Shown here in pieces: positions 43,386-52,317 of a stretch of DNA of 64,000 bases; the first letter of the stretch is position 1; each line of letters starts with the position of its first letter. This DNA comes from Christiangramia aestuarii. Lineage in GTDB: Bacteria > Bacteroidota > Bacteroidia > Flavobacteriales > Flavobacteriaceae. Made by a program: the position numbers and the translations under genes. The stretch spans positions 248,001 to 312,000 of the forward strand of contig NZ_VJVW01000002.1 of assembly GCF_009735585.1 (NCBI RefSeq). The letters are read 5' to 3'. The notes under the pieces were generated by a model. It saw only the letters and a program-made list of their open reading frames with translations, was not told where the DNA came from and did no database searches.

Positions 43386-44750
43386 ATGTCATTTTTTAAA
43401 AAGGTAAGAAACACCATCAACCTGTTAAAGCAGGTAGATATGGATCAGCTCGCCAAGATCAACAGTAAAATTGATCTTACGGAAGCCATGCAAACCCTGG
43501 GCAAGCTTGACGACCGGCAACTAGCCGGATTGATGAAAATGTTAAAAACCAAGCGCCGAAAAGGCCAGCATGACCTACCTCCTATCGACGGTGATTTTTA
43601 CAATCTCGATCTAAGATTGACTGAGGAGCAACGGGAAATTCAGCTGAAGGTGCGCAATTTCATGGAGGATGAGATCAAGCCTCTGGTAAACGAATACTGG
43701 AAGAAAGACCAGTTCCCGTTCGAGGTGATCGAAAAATTCAGCAAGCTCAATATCGTTGGTGTGCCTTATGAAGGATATGGCTGCCCGAATTTACCATTTT
43801 TAATGGAAGGTATCATCGCGCAGGAAATTGCACGTGTAGATGTTTCTATCTCTACTTTCTTCGGAGTCCATAGTGGTTTAGCGATGGGCTCTATTTATTT
43901 ATGCGGAAGCGAGGAACAAAAACAGGAATGGTTGCCAAAAATGCAGAAAATGGAGAAGATCGGTGCCTTTGGTCTTACCGAACCTGATGTAGGTTCAGGC
44001 GTTGCCGGCGGACTTGAAACCACCTGCAAATTTGATGGAGAGAACTGGGTGCTGAACGGCCAGAAAAAATGGATAGGAAATGCTACTTTTTCTGACGTCA
44101 CGGTCATCTGGGCTCGAGATCTTGATTCCAACCAGGTCAAGGGATTCCTGGTAAGAAAGGAAAATCCTGGTTTTGAAACCGAAAAGATCAGGGATAAGAT
44201 GGCACTGCGAATCGTTCAGAATGCCATTATTACTTTGACCGATTGCAAGGTACCTGAAAGCGACCGACTTCAGAATGCCAATTCCTTTAAAGATACCGCC
44301 AATGTTTTAAGAATGACCCGTGCCGGAGTAGCCTGGCAGGCGGTGGGCTGTGCCCGCGGCGCTTACGAAAGTGCCTTGAAATACACGAAAAAGAGGGAAC
44401 AGTTCGGCAGACCAATTGCCTCGTTCCAGCTGGTTCAAAACCACCTGGTTGAAATGTTATCCAACCTTACCTCAATGCAAACCCTTTGTTTCAGATTATC
44501 TGAATTACAGGACCAGGACCTGTTAAGAGACGAACATGCCAGTTTAGCTAAGGTTTACTGCAGCATGAGGATGCGTGACGTGGTGAGCCAGGCAAGAGAA
44601 GTACTTGGTGGAAACGGAATATTATTAGAATACGACGTGGCTCGCTTTGTGGCAGATGCCGAAGCGATCTACAGTTATGAAGGAACAAAAGAAATCAATT
44701 CACTTATAGTTGGCCGAGCCATTACCGGCTACAGCGCCTTTGTTAGTTAA
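43386..44750 (+). CDS. Acyl-CoA dehydrogenase (glutaryl-CoA dehydrogenase-like)
   Basis: A 454-residue flavoenzyme. The conserved core starts near residue 70 with DLRLTEEQREIQLKVRNFM. FAD and substrate segments are GAFGLTEPDVGSG, WVLNGQKKWIGNATFSDV, REQFGRPIASFQLVQ and EVLGGNGILLEYDVARF. The catalytic Glu is in AIYSYEGTKEIN, as in glutaryl-CoA and short-chain enzymes. The first 70 residues are a basic helical extension absent from most relatives. Substrate not certain. It is followed after 16 bp by a 2-hydroxyacid dehydrogenase. Confidence 0.9.
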   Translation: MSFFKKVRNTINLLKQVDMDQLAKINSKIDLTEAMQTLGKLDDRQLAGLMKMLKTKRRKGQHDLPPIDGDFYNLDLRLTEEQREIQLKVRNFMEDEIKPLVNEYWKKDQFPFEVIEKFSKLNIVGVPYEGYGCPNLPFLMEGIIAQEIARVDVSISTFFGVHSGLAMGSIYLCGSEEQKQEWLPKMQKMEKIGAFGLTEPDVGSGVAGGLETTCKFDGENWVLNGQKKWIGNATFSDVTVIWARDLDSNQVKGFLVRKENPGFETEKIRDKMALRIVQNAIITLTDCKVPESDRLQNANSFKDTANVLRMTRAGVAWQAVGCARGAYESALKYTKKREQFGRPIASFQLVQNHLVEMLSNLTSMQTLCFRLSELQDQDLLRDEHASLAKVYCSMRMRDVVSQAREVLGGNGILLEYDVARFVADAEAIYSYEGTKEINSLIVGRAITGYSAFVS

Positions 44751-44766
44751 AAAAGAAAAAAAATTT

Positions 44767-45696
44767 ATGTCAGTATTGATTGTAAGTCCGGGAAGAGATC
44801 CGGAGGAATGGGTAAAAGCTTTAGAAAACAGACATCCGGGGATGAACATTTACGTATATCCCGAAGAGCATGATACAGAAGAAGTAGAATTTGCACTTAC
44901 CTGGAATCACCCGAGAGGATTGTTTAAAAATTATCCTAATCTAAAGGTTATAGCCAGTATGGGAGCGGGAGTAGACCATATTCTTAGCGACAGTGCATTG
45001 CCGGAAGGGGTCAAAGTAACCAAGGTAGTAGACGACACACTTACCGAAGATATGGGAGATTTCGTATTAAGCCAGGTAATGAACCACATTCGTGACCTGC
45101 ATTATTATTCCAAGGCGCAGAGAAAAAAGGAATGGGAACAGTTCCAGTACAAGCGCCCACAAAACACTACCGTAGGAATCATGGGACTTGGAGTCCTGGG
45201 TAATGCCGTGGCTGGGAAGCTTACCAAGAACTTTTTCAAGGTGAATGCCTGGTCCAGGACCGAAAAAGAATGTGAAGATGTTAAATGTTATCACGGCAAG
45301 GACCAGCTGGAAGAATTTCTAAAAAACTCCCAGATCCTGGTTTGCCTTTTACCATTGACCGAAGACACCAAGAACATTCTAAATTCAGATCTTTTTGATA
45401 TGTTACCGGAAGGTGCTTACGTGATCAACGTAGCGAGAGGGGAACATCTTGTAGAACATGACCTTATGGAAATGATCGACAGTGGTCACCTCTCGGGAGC
45501 CTCATTAGATGTATTCCGGGAAGAACCTTTACCGGAAGAACATCCTTTCTGGGAACATCCAAAGATCAATATTACTCCCCATATCGCCAGTGTGACCAAA
45601 CCAGAATCGGTAGTTGGACAGATCGCTGACAATTACGACCGAATGAAAGAAGATGAACCTCTTGAAAACAAGGTAGAAAAAGATAAAGGTTATTGA
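44767..45696 (+). CDS. Glyoxylate/hydroxypyruvate reductase A-like 2-hydroxyacid dehydrogenase
   Basis: About 309 residues of the D-2-hydroxyacid dehydrogenase family. NAD motif TVGIMGLGVLGNAVAGKL, then VINVARGEHLVEHDL with the conserved Arg, LDVFREEPLPEEHPFWEHP and the catalytic His in NITPHIASVT. It resembles GhrA, which reduces glyoxylate and hydroxypyruvate. I use the ATG at 44767; the frame is open 19 codons further into the acyl-CoA dehydrogenase gene, but those residues do not fit the family. Confidence 0.88.
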   Translation: MSVLIVSPGRDPEEWVKALENRHPGMNIYVYPEEHDTEEVEFALTWNHPRGLFKNYPNLKVIASMGAGVDHILSDSALPEGVKVTKVVDDTLTEDMGDFVLSQVMNHIRDLHYYSKAQRKKEWEQFQYKRPQNTTVGIMGLGVLGNAVAGKLTKNFFKVNAWSRTEKECEDVKCYHGKDQLEEFLKNSQILVCLLPLTEDTKNILNSDLFDMLPEGAYVINVARGEHLVEHDLMEMIDSGHLSGASLDVFREEPLPEEHPFWEHPKINITPHIASVTKPESVVGQIADNYDRMKEDEPLENKVEKDKGY

Positions 45697-45714
45697 TAAT
45701 TAAATCGCTGAGAG

Positions 45715-46161
45715 ATGGATACGTTTAAAAATATCATGGTCGCTGTAGATTTTAATGACAGCATCGGGGAGTTAATGGTTTATGCAGACAGCATTGCCCA
45801 GAAGTTTGAATCTAAAGTTTGGGTTCTTCATGTTGCTGAACCCGAACCCGATTTTGTAGGCTACGAGCCAGGGCCACAATATATCCGCGACATAAAAGCC
45901 AATGAATATCGCGAGGAACACCGAAACCTTCAGGAGATCTGTAAGAATTTTTTAAGCGAGGAAGTGAAGGCAGATGCATTGTTGATACAAGGTTCTACCG
46001 TAGAGACGGTACTTGCTGAAGCCAAGAAACTAAATATTGACCTGCTGATCGTAGGAACTCATAAACACAGCTTCCTTCACAACCTTTTGCAGGAAAGCGT
46101 ATCCAGAGAACTTATCAAAAAAGCGGAAATTCCCATCATGGCAATTCCGATAGACGAATAA
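45715..46161 (+). CDS. Universal stress protein (UspA family)
   Basis: A 148-residue single-domain Usp fold: NIMVAVDFNDSIGELMVYA, VWVLHVAEPEP, and LNIDLLIVGTHKHSFLHNLLQESVSRELIKKAEIPIMAIP. The nucleotide loop lacks the second Gly of the G-x2-G-x9-G-S/T motif, so ATP binding is uncertain. It is 18 bp after the previous gene and ends in a strong terminator. Confidence 0.9.
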   Translation: MDTFKNIMVAVDFNDSIGELMVYADSIAQKFESKVWVLHVAEPEPDFVGYEPGPQYIRDIKANEYREEHRNLQEICKNFLSEEVKADALLIQGSTVETVLAEAKKLNIDLLIVGTHKHSFLHNLLQESVSRELIKKAEIPIMAIPIDE

Positions 46162-46170
46162 TGTTATTAG

Positions 46171-46204
46171 AAAATTCCCCGAGATATTCGGGGAATTTTT
46201 ATTT
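46171..46204 (+). terminator. Rho-independent terminator after the stress protein gene
   Basis: AAATTCCCCGA pairs with TCGGGGAATTT around a short loop, then T-rich sequence. Confidence 0.9.
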
Positions 46205-46224
46205 TCACTCCAAACTTCAATATT

Positions 46225-47166
46225 TTGAAAACAGGAAAGGAACAGCTTAGCAAAGTATCTGAAAGGATTTTACCACATATTCACCGCACGCCGGTGCTTA
46301 CCTCCAGTTTGATAAACGAAGTGGTAGGAGCCGAAGTTTTCTTTAAATGCGAGAATTTTCAGAAAATGGGTGCCTTTAAGATGCGTGGCGCTACTAATGC
46401 CATCCTGAACCTTTCTGAAGAAAAACAAGCCAAAGGAGTGGTGACCCATTCCTCTGGTAACTTCGCCCAGGCCCTTTCACTCGCAGCTAAAAGCCTGAAT
46501 GTTCCAGCCTATATCGTAATGCCAGATTCGGCTCCTGAGGTCAAAAAAGCAGCAGTACGCACTTATGGCGGACAAATTACCGAATGTCCATCAACTTTAA
46601 AGGATCGTGAGGAAGCGGCTAATAGAATTCAAAAAGAAACCGGAGCTACATTTATTCATCCTTCTAACGATATAAATGTGATCCTGGGACAGGGAACTGC
46701 AGCGATGGAATTACTGGAGGATTATCCAGACCTGGATCATATTTTCTGTCCCGTAGGAGGTGGCGGACTCATTGCCGGTACTGCCCTCGCTGTGAAACAC
46801 TTCGGAAAGAACTGCAACTGCATTGGCGGTGAACCTTTGGAAGCCGATGATGCCTGGCGGTCACTCCAATCTGGCAGAATCGAGACCAACAAATATGCAA
46901 ATACGGTCGCAGACGGTCTAAAAACCCAACTTGGCGACCAGAATTTCCCTATCATCCTGGAAAATGTTGAAGAGATCATAAGAGTTGCCGAAGACGAGAT
47001 AAAATCTGCCTTAAGGCTTATCTGGGAACGCATGAAGATCATCGTTGAACCCTCCAGCGCGGTGGCACTTGCCGCTGTGATCAAGGAAAAAGAGCGCTTC
47101 AAAAACAAAAAGATCGGGATTATCATTTCCGGCGGTAACGTAGACCTTACCAATCTCCCATTTTAG
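46225..47166 (+). CDS. Serine racemase / threonine dehydratase-type PLP enzyme
   Basis: A 313-residue fold-type II PLP enzyme. RTPVLTSSLINE, FKCENFQKMGAFKMRGA (PLP Lys), THSSGNFAQALSLAA and the phosphate loop PVGGGGLIAGTALA are typical of serine racemase and catabolic threonine/serine dehydratases. There is no C-terminal ACT domain, arguing against biosynthetic IlvA. The best start is TTG at 46225: it places IHRTPVLT at the usual distance, and no earlier ATG is available. It is convergent with the DinB gene and overlaps it by 20 bp. Confidence 0.9.
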   Translation: MKTGKEQLSKVSERILPHIHRTPVLTSSLINEVVGAEVFFKCENFQKMGAFKMRGATNAILNLSEEKQAKGVVTHSSGNFAQALSLAAKSLNVPAYIVMPDSAPEVKKAAVRTYGGQITECPSTLKDREEAANRIQKETGATFIHPSNDINVILGQGTAAMELLEDYPDLDHIFCPVGGGGLIAGTALAVKHFGKNCNCIGGEPLEADDAWRSLQSGRIETNKYANTVADGLKTQLGDQNFPIILENVEEIIRVAEDEIKSALRLIWERMKIIVEPSSAVALAAVIKEKERFKNKKIGIIISGGNVDLTNLPF

Positions 47167-47671
47167 CTTTGACAACCGAAATTGTTACCAGCATTTGCCC
47201 AACATGCCTTTGAGAATGTTCCGCGGCATGAAAAAGAGTACCTATTAAAGTAGATCCTATCCTTTTTCTACCAATTCCCACTTTCCGCGTAAGATCTTCC
47301 TCCTGCAAACTTTTGAGATACATCACAGCTGAGTCGATAGAGTTTTCGAGATCCTCCAGAAGAGTAGAGAGGCTAAGATCAACATCAGGAATCCCTTCAT
47401 TATCAAGAAATTTTAATTGCTCTTCATCTAACTGCCGTCCTTTGGCATAGGTTACTAGGCGATTGGTCACGCCAGTTATATGCTGAAGATGGAAAGCCAC
47501 CGAGGCTCTGCCCGCCGGTCTTTCCCAAAAGAGTTTGGCAGGGAAGCCTTCTAGATAAGCTTCTGCCTCTTCCCTGCTTTGCAGAAGGGCATGTGCCGCC
47601 GGCTGGAGCATATCTGACACTCCTTCTATTCTACCTCGCAACCAGTATTCATTTTTTTCATTTTTACTCAT
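47147..47671 (-). CDS. DinB-like four-helix protein
   Basis: A 174-residue DinB/YfiT-type putative metal-dependent hydrolase. The metal-binding histidines are in SVAFHLQHITG (about residue 60) and HAAEHSQRHVGQM (about residue 150). Members include thiol S-transferases; the substrate here is unknown. Its stop lies inside the 3' end of the convergent dehydratase gene. Confidence 0.85.
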   Translation of the reverse strand: MSKNEKNEYWLRGRIEGVSDMLQPAAHALLQSREEAEAYLEGFPAKLFWERPAGRASVAFHLQHITGVTNRLVTYAKGRQLDEEQLKFLDNEGIPDVDLSLSTLLEDLENSIDSAVMYLKSLQEEDLTRKVGIGRKRIGSTLIGTLFHAAEHSQRHVGQMLVTISVVKAKMGDW

Positions 47672-47773
47672 TCTACAAATACAGTTGGCTGAATTTTAGT
47701 TTTTTATACCATTAAATAAAAGAAATACTATCTTTAAATAAACCAAAAAATTAACTAACCAACAGGTTCACAG

Positions 47774-49579
47774 ATGGAATTGTACCTAACTGTAGTAATA
47801 ATCGTTATAGGGATCATTCTCTTTGTGCGCGATTATTTCTCGATAGATACCACTTCCATTATCATTATGGCCCTGTTCATCGTTTCGGGAGTCCTGAGTC
47901 CTGAAGAAGGTTTTTCAGGATTCAACCATCCTGCCACCATTACCCTGGGCTGTATGTTCGTGGTAAGTGCGGCGGTATTTAAATCGGGAATTATCGATGG
48001 CCTGAGCGCCAAATTGATCAAGATAGCGCGCATCAATTATTTTTTCGCTTTGGTCTCACTTTGTGCTACTTCGGCAGTGCTTTCAGCTTTTATCAATGAT
48101 TCAGCCGTAGTGGCCATCCTCATTCCAGTAGCACTGCTGGTATGTCGTGAAGCCAATATAAGTCCGGCCAGGCTGCTTATCCCTATTTCCTTTTCAGCTT
48201 TATTTGGCGGAACCTGTACCCTGATTGGTACTTCCACGAACATACTTGTAAGCAGCTATGCTGAAAAACTGGGCTCAGAAGCCTTTGGTATGTTCGAATT
48301 TTCGCTGGCGGCCCTTTGCCTTCTAACCATCGGGATGACCTATATTTTTATAGTCGGCCCCATCATTTTGCCTAAACGTGACCTTCCGGAAACCGCCGGC
48401 CTTAAGAAGGAGGCTGAAAAATATATGGCCGAGATCGAACTGCTGGCAGATAGTGATGATATAGACCATTCCATATCTGAATCCAAACTGGTGAACGATT
48501 TCAAGGTGCAGATCCTGCGCATCAAAAGAAAACATTACCGGGTTTACGAGATTAACGGAGAGACCGTCCTTAGAGAAAATGACCTGGTCCGCATCCTGGT
48601 AGACCCAGTAAACCTGGCTAAGCTCAAGGTTAGGAAAGGTCTTTCGGTAAGGGGAGATAAGGAAAATGTGAATAATGTAAAGCCGAATGATAAACTTGAG
48701 GCCGGAAAAAATCCGCCAAAGGAAGAAAAAAAGATCTACGAGGTTATGATCCCCTATGGGTCTGAACTTGCAGGAAGATCGATAAGGCAGATCAACTTCA
48801 GGAGTACCTATTATGCTTCGGTCCTGGCCATAAGGCATAGAAAAGAAACCATTACCGAAGACGTTTCCCAGGTGGTGTTAAGGGAAGGCGATATGATGCT
48901 GCTTTTTGCTTCAGAAAAGGCCATTTCCCTGCTTACCGGTGAAAAACTAATCGTAACACTTTCAGAATATCAGGGAAGAAGGGTAGATTACAAAAAGGCA
49001 ATTCCCGCACTTCTCATCGTGATAGGAGTGGTTAGTGCAGCAGCCTTCAATATTACTTCCATCCTAATTAGTGCGATGATTGGGAGTCTTTTATTGGTGA
49101 CCCTTACTATTTTGAAACCACAGGAGGCCTACGAGGCCATAGAATGGAAGGTGATCTTTATGATCGCCGGGGTTCTCTCCATGGGTAAGGCCCTGGAAAA
49201 GACCGGCGGTTCCGATATTATTTCGCAATATATCTATGAATCCCTGGGCAGCCTGGACCCGAGATGGACGCTGAGCCTTATTTTCCTGTTCACCTTCCTC
49301 TCTACCAACGTGCTTTCAAGTAAAGCAGCGGCAGCACTTATGACCCCTATCGTGATTAGCCTAGCCGCGGCAATGCAGGTAAGTGAAAAACCATTTTTAA
49401 TAGGCGTGATGTTCGCCTGTTCCCTCACATTTATGACGCCGGTGAGCTATCCCGTGAATACTATGGTATATGCTCCGGGAAATTATAGGTTCCGAGATTT
49501 TTTAAAGTTCGGGACACCCCTTAACTTTATCATCTGGATCGCAGCATCCTTTGTAATTCCAATATTTTTTCCGTTCTGA
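47774..49579 (+). CDS. SLC13/DASS-family transporter with two RCK-C (TrkA-C) domains
   Basis: A 601-residue permease. Two sets of membrane helices (about residues 1-205 and 410-601) flank a cytoplasmic insert with two TrkA-C-like domains (about 220-300, ending LRENDLVRILV, and 320-395, ending LREGDMMLLFA). Conserved substrate loops are INDSAVVAILIP with SFSALFGGTCTLIGTSTN, and the matching TNVLSSKAAAALMTPIV. Relatives carry sulfate or dicarboxylates; a sulfate role would fit the nearby sulfur genes but is unproven. Confidence 0.9.
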   Translation: MELYLTVVIIVIGIILFVRDYFSIDTTSIIIMALFIVSGVLSPEEGFSGFNHPATITLGCMFVVSAAVFKSGIIDGLSAKLIKIARINYFFALVSLCATSAVLSAFINDSAVVAILIPVALLVCREANISPARLLIPISFSALFGGTCTLIGTSTNILVSSYAEKLGSEAFGMFEFSLAALCLLTIGMTYIFIVGPIILPKRDLPETAGLKKEAEKYMAEIELLADSDDIDHSISESKLVNDFKVQILRIKRKHYRVYEINGETVLRENDLVRILVDPVNLAKLKVRKGLSVRGDKENVNNVKPNDKLEAGKNPPKEEKKIYEVMIPYGSELAGRSIRQINFRSTYYASVLAIRHRKETITEDVSQVVLREGDMMLLFASEKAISLLTGEKLIVTLSEYQGRRVDYKKAIPALLIVIGVVSAAAFNITSILISAMIGSLLLVTLTILKPQEAYEAIEWKVIFMIAGVLSMGKALEKTGGSDIISQYIYESLGSLDPRWTLSLIFLFTFLSTNVLSSKAAAALMTPIVISLAAAMQVSEKPFLIGVMFACSLTFMTPVSYPVNTMVYAPGNYRFRDFLKFGTPLNFIIWIAASFVIPIFFPF

Positions 49580-49581
49580 TC

Positions 49582-49920
49582 ATGAGAAGAGTAAAACTTC
49601 ACAATCCCTTTAAAACAAGAATAATTGATGAAAAGCTGGTACGGGAGCATCTCGCCCTGGAGCGCACCAAGCTGGCCAACGAAAGGACACTGCTCTCTTA
49701 TATACGTGCCTCCATCTACCTGCTCATTAGCGGCCTGGCCCTGTTACAGATCAAAGAATACCAGGGCATAAGCCTTATGTGGGTAGGATATTTATCCCTA
49801 TTTATCTGTATACTTTTTATGATCGTGGGCTTTTCAAGGTATATTGCTCTGGAAAGGAAACTCAATAAATTACTGCAACCAGACGAGGAGAAAGATGAGA
49901 ATAGAAGCAACCAAAACTAA
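49582..49920 (+). CDS. DUF202 family small membrane protein
   Basis: A 112-residue protein. LVREHLALERTKLANERTLLSYIRASIYL is the typical amphipathic family opening (positions about 17-45), followed by two membrane helices. It starts 2 bp after the transporter stop, so the two are coupled. Function unknown. Confidence 0.85.
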   Translation: MRRVKLHNPFKTRIIDEKLVREHLALERTKLANERTLLSYIRASIYLLISGLALLQIKEYQGISLMWVGYLSLFICILFMIVGFSRYIALERKLNKLLQPDEEKDENRSNQN

Positions 49921-49929
49921 GCCCTGCTC

Positions 49930-50280
49930 TTGCAACAAATAGTACATTACTCACTTCATTTCCTAGTTATTGGCGGGATCGCCTATCTATACGACAAGGA
50001 AAAATGGCTTAAATACTGGCTTATCCTGGCCGCGACCATGCTGGTAGACCTGGACCATTTACTGGCTGTACCCTTGTTCGATCCCGATAGATGCAGTATA
50101 GGTTTTCACCCGCTGCATTCTGAAATTGCCATTACTGGCTATGTGCTGGGAATGATCTTTATTAAACACAGGGTTTTAAGGCTCGTATGCATTGGCCTTT
50201 TCTTCCATATGTTCACAGATTTCGTAGACTGCATCTGGACCTATGCCAAATGTGCCACCTGTTTGCAGGACGTATTTTAG
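49930..50280 (+). CDS. Small membrane protein with His/Asp motifs (DUF6122-like)
   Basis: A 116-residue membrane protein with conserved-looking polar residues inside helices: IVHYSLHFL, MLVDLDHLLAVP, FHPLHSEIAI and FFHMFTDFVDCIW. The pattern resembles YdjM/DUF457-type putative membrane-bound metal-dependent hydrolases. The in-frame stop at 49918 leaves no upstream ATG, so it starts at TTG 49930 (CTG 49924 is possible). The 3' end overlaps the convergent DUF302 gene by 4 bp. Confidence 0.75.
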   Translation: MQQIVHYSLHFLVIGGIAYLYDKEKWLKYWLILAATMLVDLDHLLAVPLFDPDRCSIGFHPLHSEIAITGYVLGMIFIKHRVLRLVCIGLFFHMFTDFVDCIWTYAKCATCLQDVF

Positions 50281-50774
50281 ATGCCCGCGGCCCGGTTAGC
50301 CAGTTTATTCAAGGCCTTTTCCATTTTTTCCAGCAATTCATCATTGTTTTTAAGGCCATGCCTTTCCGCTACATAATAAGGATCATTGAAAGAGATATAC
50401 ACATTTCCCGAAGTATCTTCCCAAATGAGCATTTTCTGCGGAAGGTCCAGGGCGATACTCTGCTCCTCCTGCATTAACGGAGTTCCCAATTTCGGGTTTC
50501 CGAAGATGATGAGCCTGGTGGGAGAAAGTTTCAGGCCTGAAGTTTTAGCATTTTCCTGATGGTCTATCTCCGCCATAATTCTAATTGCCGGGTTTTCTTC
50601 CAAAGCCTGCCTTAAGCTTTCATAGGTTTCTTCAAAATTCCGTGTGCTTTGCTTCGTTACTATTCCTTCTTTAAAGGTATTTTCAACCGAAATCGGATTA
50701 TCGGCTTCTGTACTCGATTGGGAACTAGCGATTAAAGTAAATACCAGGAAGCTTAAAAAAATAAGTCTTTTCAT
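50277..50774 (-). CDS. Secreted DUF302 domain protein
   Basis: A 165-residue protein with signal peptide MKRLIFLSFLVFTLIASSQ. The DUF302 domain follows: FEETYESLRQALEENPAIRI, LIIFGNPKLGTPLMQE and WEDTSGNVYISFNDP. I use the ATG at 50774 because it opens the signal peptide; the frame extends six codons upstream. Function unknown; members bind heme or small ligands in some structures, which cannot be judged here. Confidence 0.85.
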   Translation of the reverse strand: MKRLIFLSFLVFTLIASSQSSTEADNPISVENTFKEGIVTKQSTRNFEETYESLRQALEENPAIRIMAEIDHQENAKTSGLKLSPTRLIIFGNPKLGTPLMQEEQSIALDLPQKMLIWEDTSGNVYISFNDPYYVAERHGLKNNDELLEKMEKALNKLANRAAGI

Positions 50775-50952
50775 ATTGATTGATTCTAACAAGGATTAGA
50801 TCCTAATGATTTCATTTTCAGTAATTTAATCATCTTGTTTGAAATCTTAAAATCTGGCTGAAAAAATTCTACCTACTCGCAAAGGGATACTGCCTATTTT
50901 AATTCAATTATTTTATCTTTACACTCCTTAATTCAGCCTAAGAAATCAAATT

Positions 50953-51567
50953 ATGCATGTAGCCATCGCCGGAAACATTGGTGCAGGAAAGACCACTCTA
51001 ACCAGATTATTAGCGAAACATTATAACTGGGAACCTCAATTCGAAGATGTCCTGGAAAACCCATATCTGGAAGATTTTTATAACAAAATGGAACGCTGGT
51101 CGTTCAATTTACAGATCTATTTCCTTAACAGCAGGTTTAGACAGATACTTCAGATTAGAGAGAGCGGGAAGAAGATCATTCAGGACAGGACCATCTACGA
51201 GGATGCCTACATCTTTGCTCCCAACCTGCATGCGATGGGATTGATGACCAACCGGGATTTTGAGAACTATAAATCCTTATTCGATCTTATGGAAAGCGTG
51301 GTTCAGGGCCCAGACCTTCTAATTTATCTTAGAAGCAGCATCCCGAACCTGGTAGCGCAAATTCACAGTCGAGGGAGGGATTATGAGAACACGATATCTA
51401 TAGATTACCTGAGCAGACTGAACGAACGATACGAAGCCTGGGTACATAATTACGACAAGGGGAACCTGCTGATTATAGATGTAGATAATATTAACTTTGT
51501 GGATAATCCGGAAGATCTTGGAGGTATTATTAACAGGATCGACGGGGAGTTACACGGACTTTTTTAA
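50953..51567 (+). CDS. Deoxynucleoside kinase
   Basis: A 204-residue dNK-family salvage kinase. P-loop AGNIGAGKTTLTRLLA at the N-terminus, the conserved Glu in FEDVLENPYLEDFY, the DRS/ERS-like motif QDRTIYEDAYIFA, and the lid IHSRGRDYENTISIDYL. It is close to the deoxyadenosine/deoxyguanosine kinases of other bacteria. The next gene starts immediately after the stop. Confidence 0.93.
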   Translation: MHVAIAGNIGAGKTTLTRLLAKHYNWEPQFEDVLENPYLEDFYNKMERWSFNLQIYFLNSRFRQILQIRESGKKIIQDRTIYEDAYIFAPNLHAMGLMTNRDFENYKSLFDLMESVVQGPDLLIYLRSSIPNLVAQIHSRGRDYENTISIDYLSRLNERYEAWVHNYDKGNLLIIDVDNINFVDNPEDLGGIINRIDGELHGLF

Positions 51568-52248
51568 ATGAATGGAACTATGGAATCGACAAAATTAAAA
51601 AGACCTAAGCACAAGGGATCGCCAAAGTTATTTGACAATCCTATCCTGGAAAAACTAACGCATACGCATATTTCTATTCCCCTAATCATTTTTGGGGTGA
51701 TCGCCGCGGCGCTGGTTTATTACGGTATCATCGAAAAGGGTTTTGAAGCGCCTGCGATGATAGGGCTGTTCCTGGCCGGGCTTTTCTTTTTCACCTTTAT
51801 TGAATACGTGATGCACAGGTATCTTTACCATATTCCTGCGACCTCACCCAGAAAACAGAAGCTTTCTTACACCATGCATGGTGTACACCACGATTATCCA
51901 AAAGATAAATCCAGGCTGGCTATGCCACCGGTACTGAGTTTAGTAATCGCAACCGTGCTGTTTATCATTTACCGAGCAGTACTGGGCGATTATGTTTTTG
52001 GTTTCCTTGCTGGCTTCCTTATTGGATATGCCGGTTACCTGGCGGTACATTATTCGGTACATGCTTTTAAGGTGCCCAATAACTTTTTGAAAATACTTTG
52101 GCACCACCACAGTATTCACCACTATCGCGAGCCAGACAGGGCTTTTGGAGTTTCTTCTCCACTATGGGACCAGATCTTCAGGACCATGCCAAGAAAAGCT
52201 CCAAAAAATGAACGAGCTGCGGTAGGTACAAGCATTGACCCGAGCTAG
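51568..52248 (+). CDS. Fatty acid hydroxylase / sterol desaturase superfamily membrane protein
   Basis: A 226-residue diiron membrane oxygenase. Four hydrophobic helices and His clusters HRYLYH, HGVHHDYP, HYSVHAF and HHHSIHHYREPDRAFG, as in fatty-acid 2-hydroxylases (FA2H/Scs7-like). It might hydroxylate sphingolipid or sulfonolipid acyl chains, which occur in this phylum, but that is inference. It directly abuts the kinase gene; an ATG at 51580 is an alternative start. Confidence 0.88.
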   Translation: MNGTMESTKLKRPKHKGSPKLFDNPILEKLTHTHISIPLIIFGVIAAALVYYGIIEKGFEAPAMIGLFLAGLFFFTFIEYVMHRYLYHIPATSPRKQKLSYTMHGVHHDYPKDKSRLAMPPVLSLVIATVLFIIYRAVLGDYVFGFLAGFLIGYAGYLAVHYSVHAFKVPNNFLKILWHHHSIHHYREPDRAFGVSSPLWDQIFRTMPRKAPKNERAAVGTSIDPS

Positions 52249-52266
52249 AAAAGAACTTTATATCAT

Positions 52267-52302
52267 AAAAAAAGATCCCGAAAATTTCGGGATCTTTTTT
52301 TT
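52267..52302. terminator. Bidirectional terminator
   Basis: AAAGATCCCGAAA pairs with TTTCGGGATCTTT, with A and T runs on either side. It serves the hydroxylase (plus) and App1-like (minus) genes. Confidence 0.9.
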
Positions 52303-52317
52303 GATGATAATTTCGGT

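Noticed and set aside
48323-48838. A 171-codon minus-strand ORF
   Set aside because: Antisense to the RCK-C region of the SLC13 transporter, with no supporting signal.
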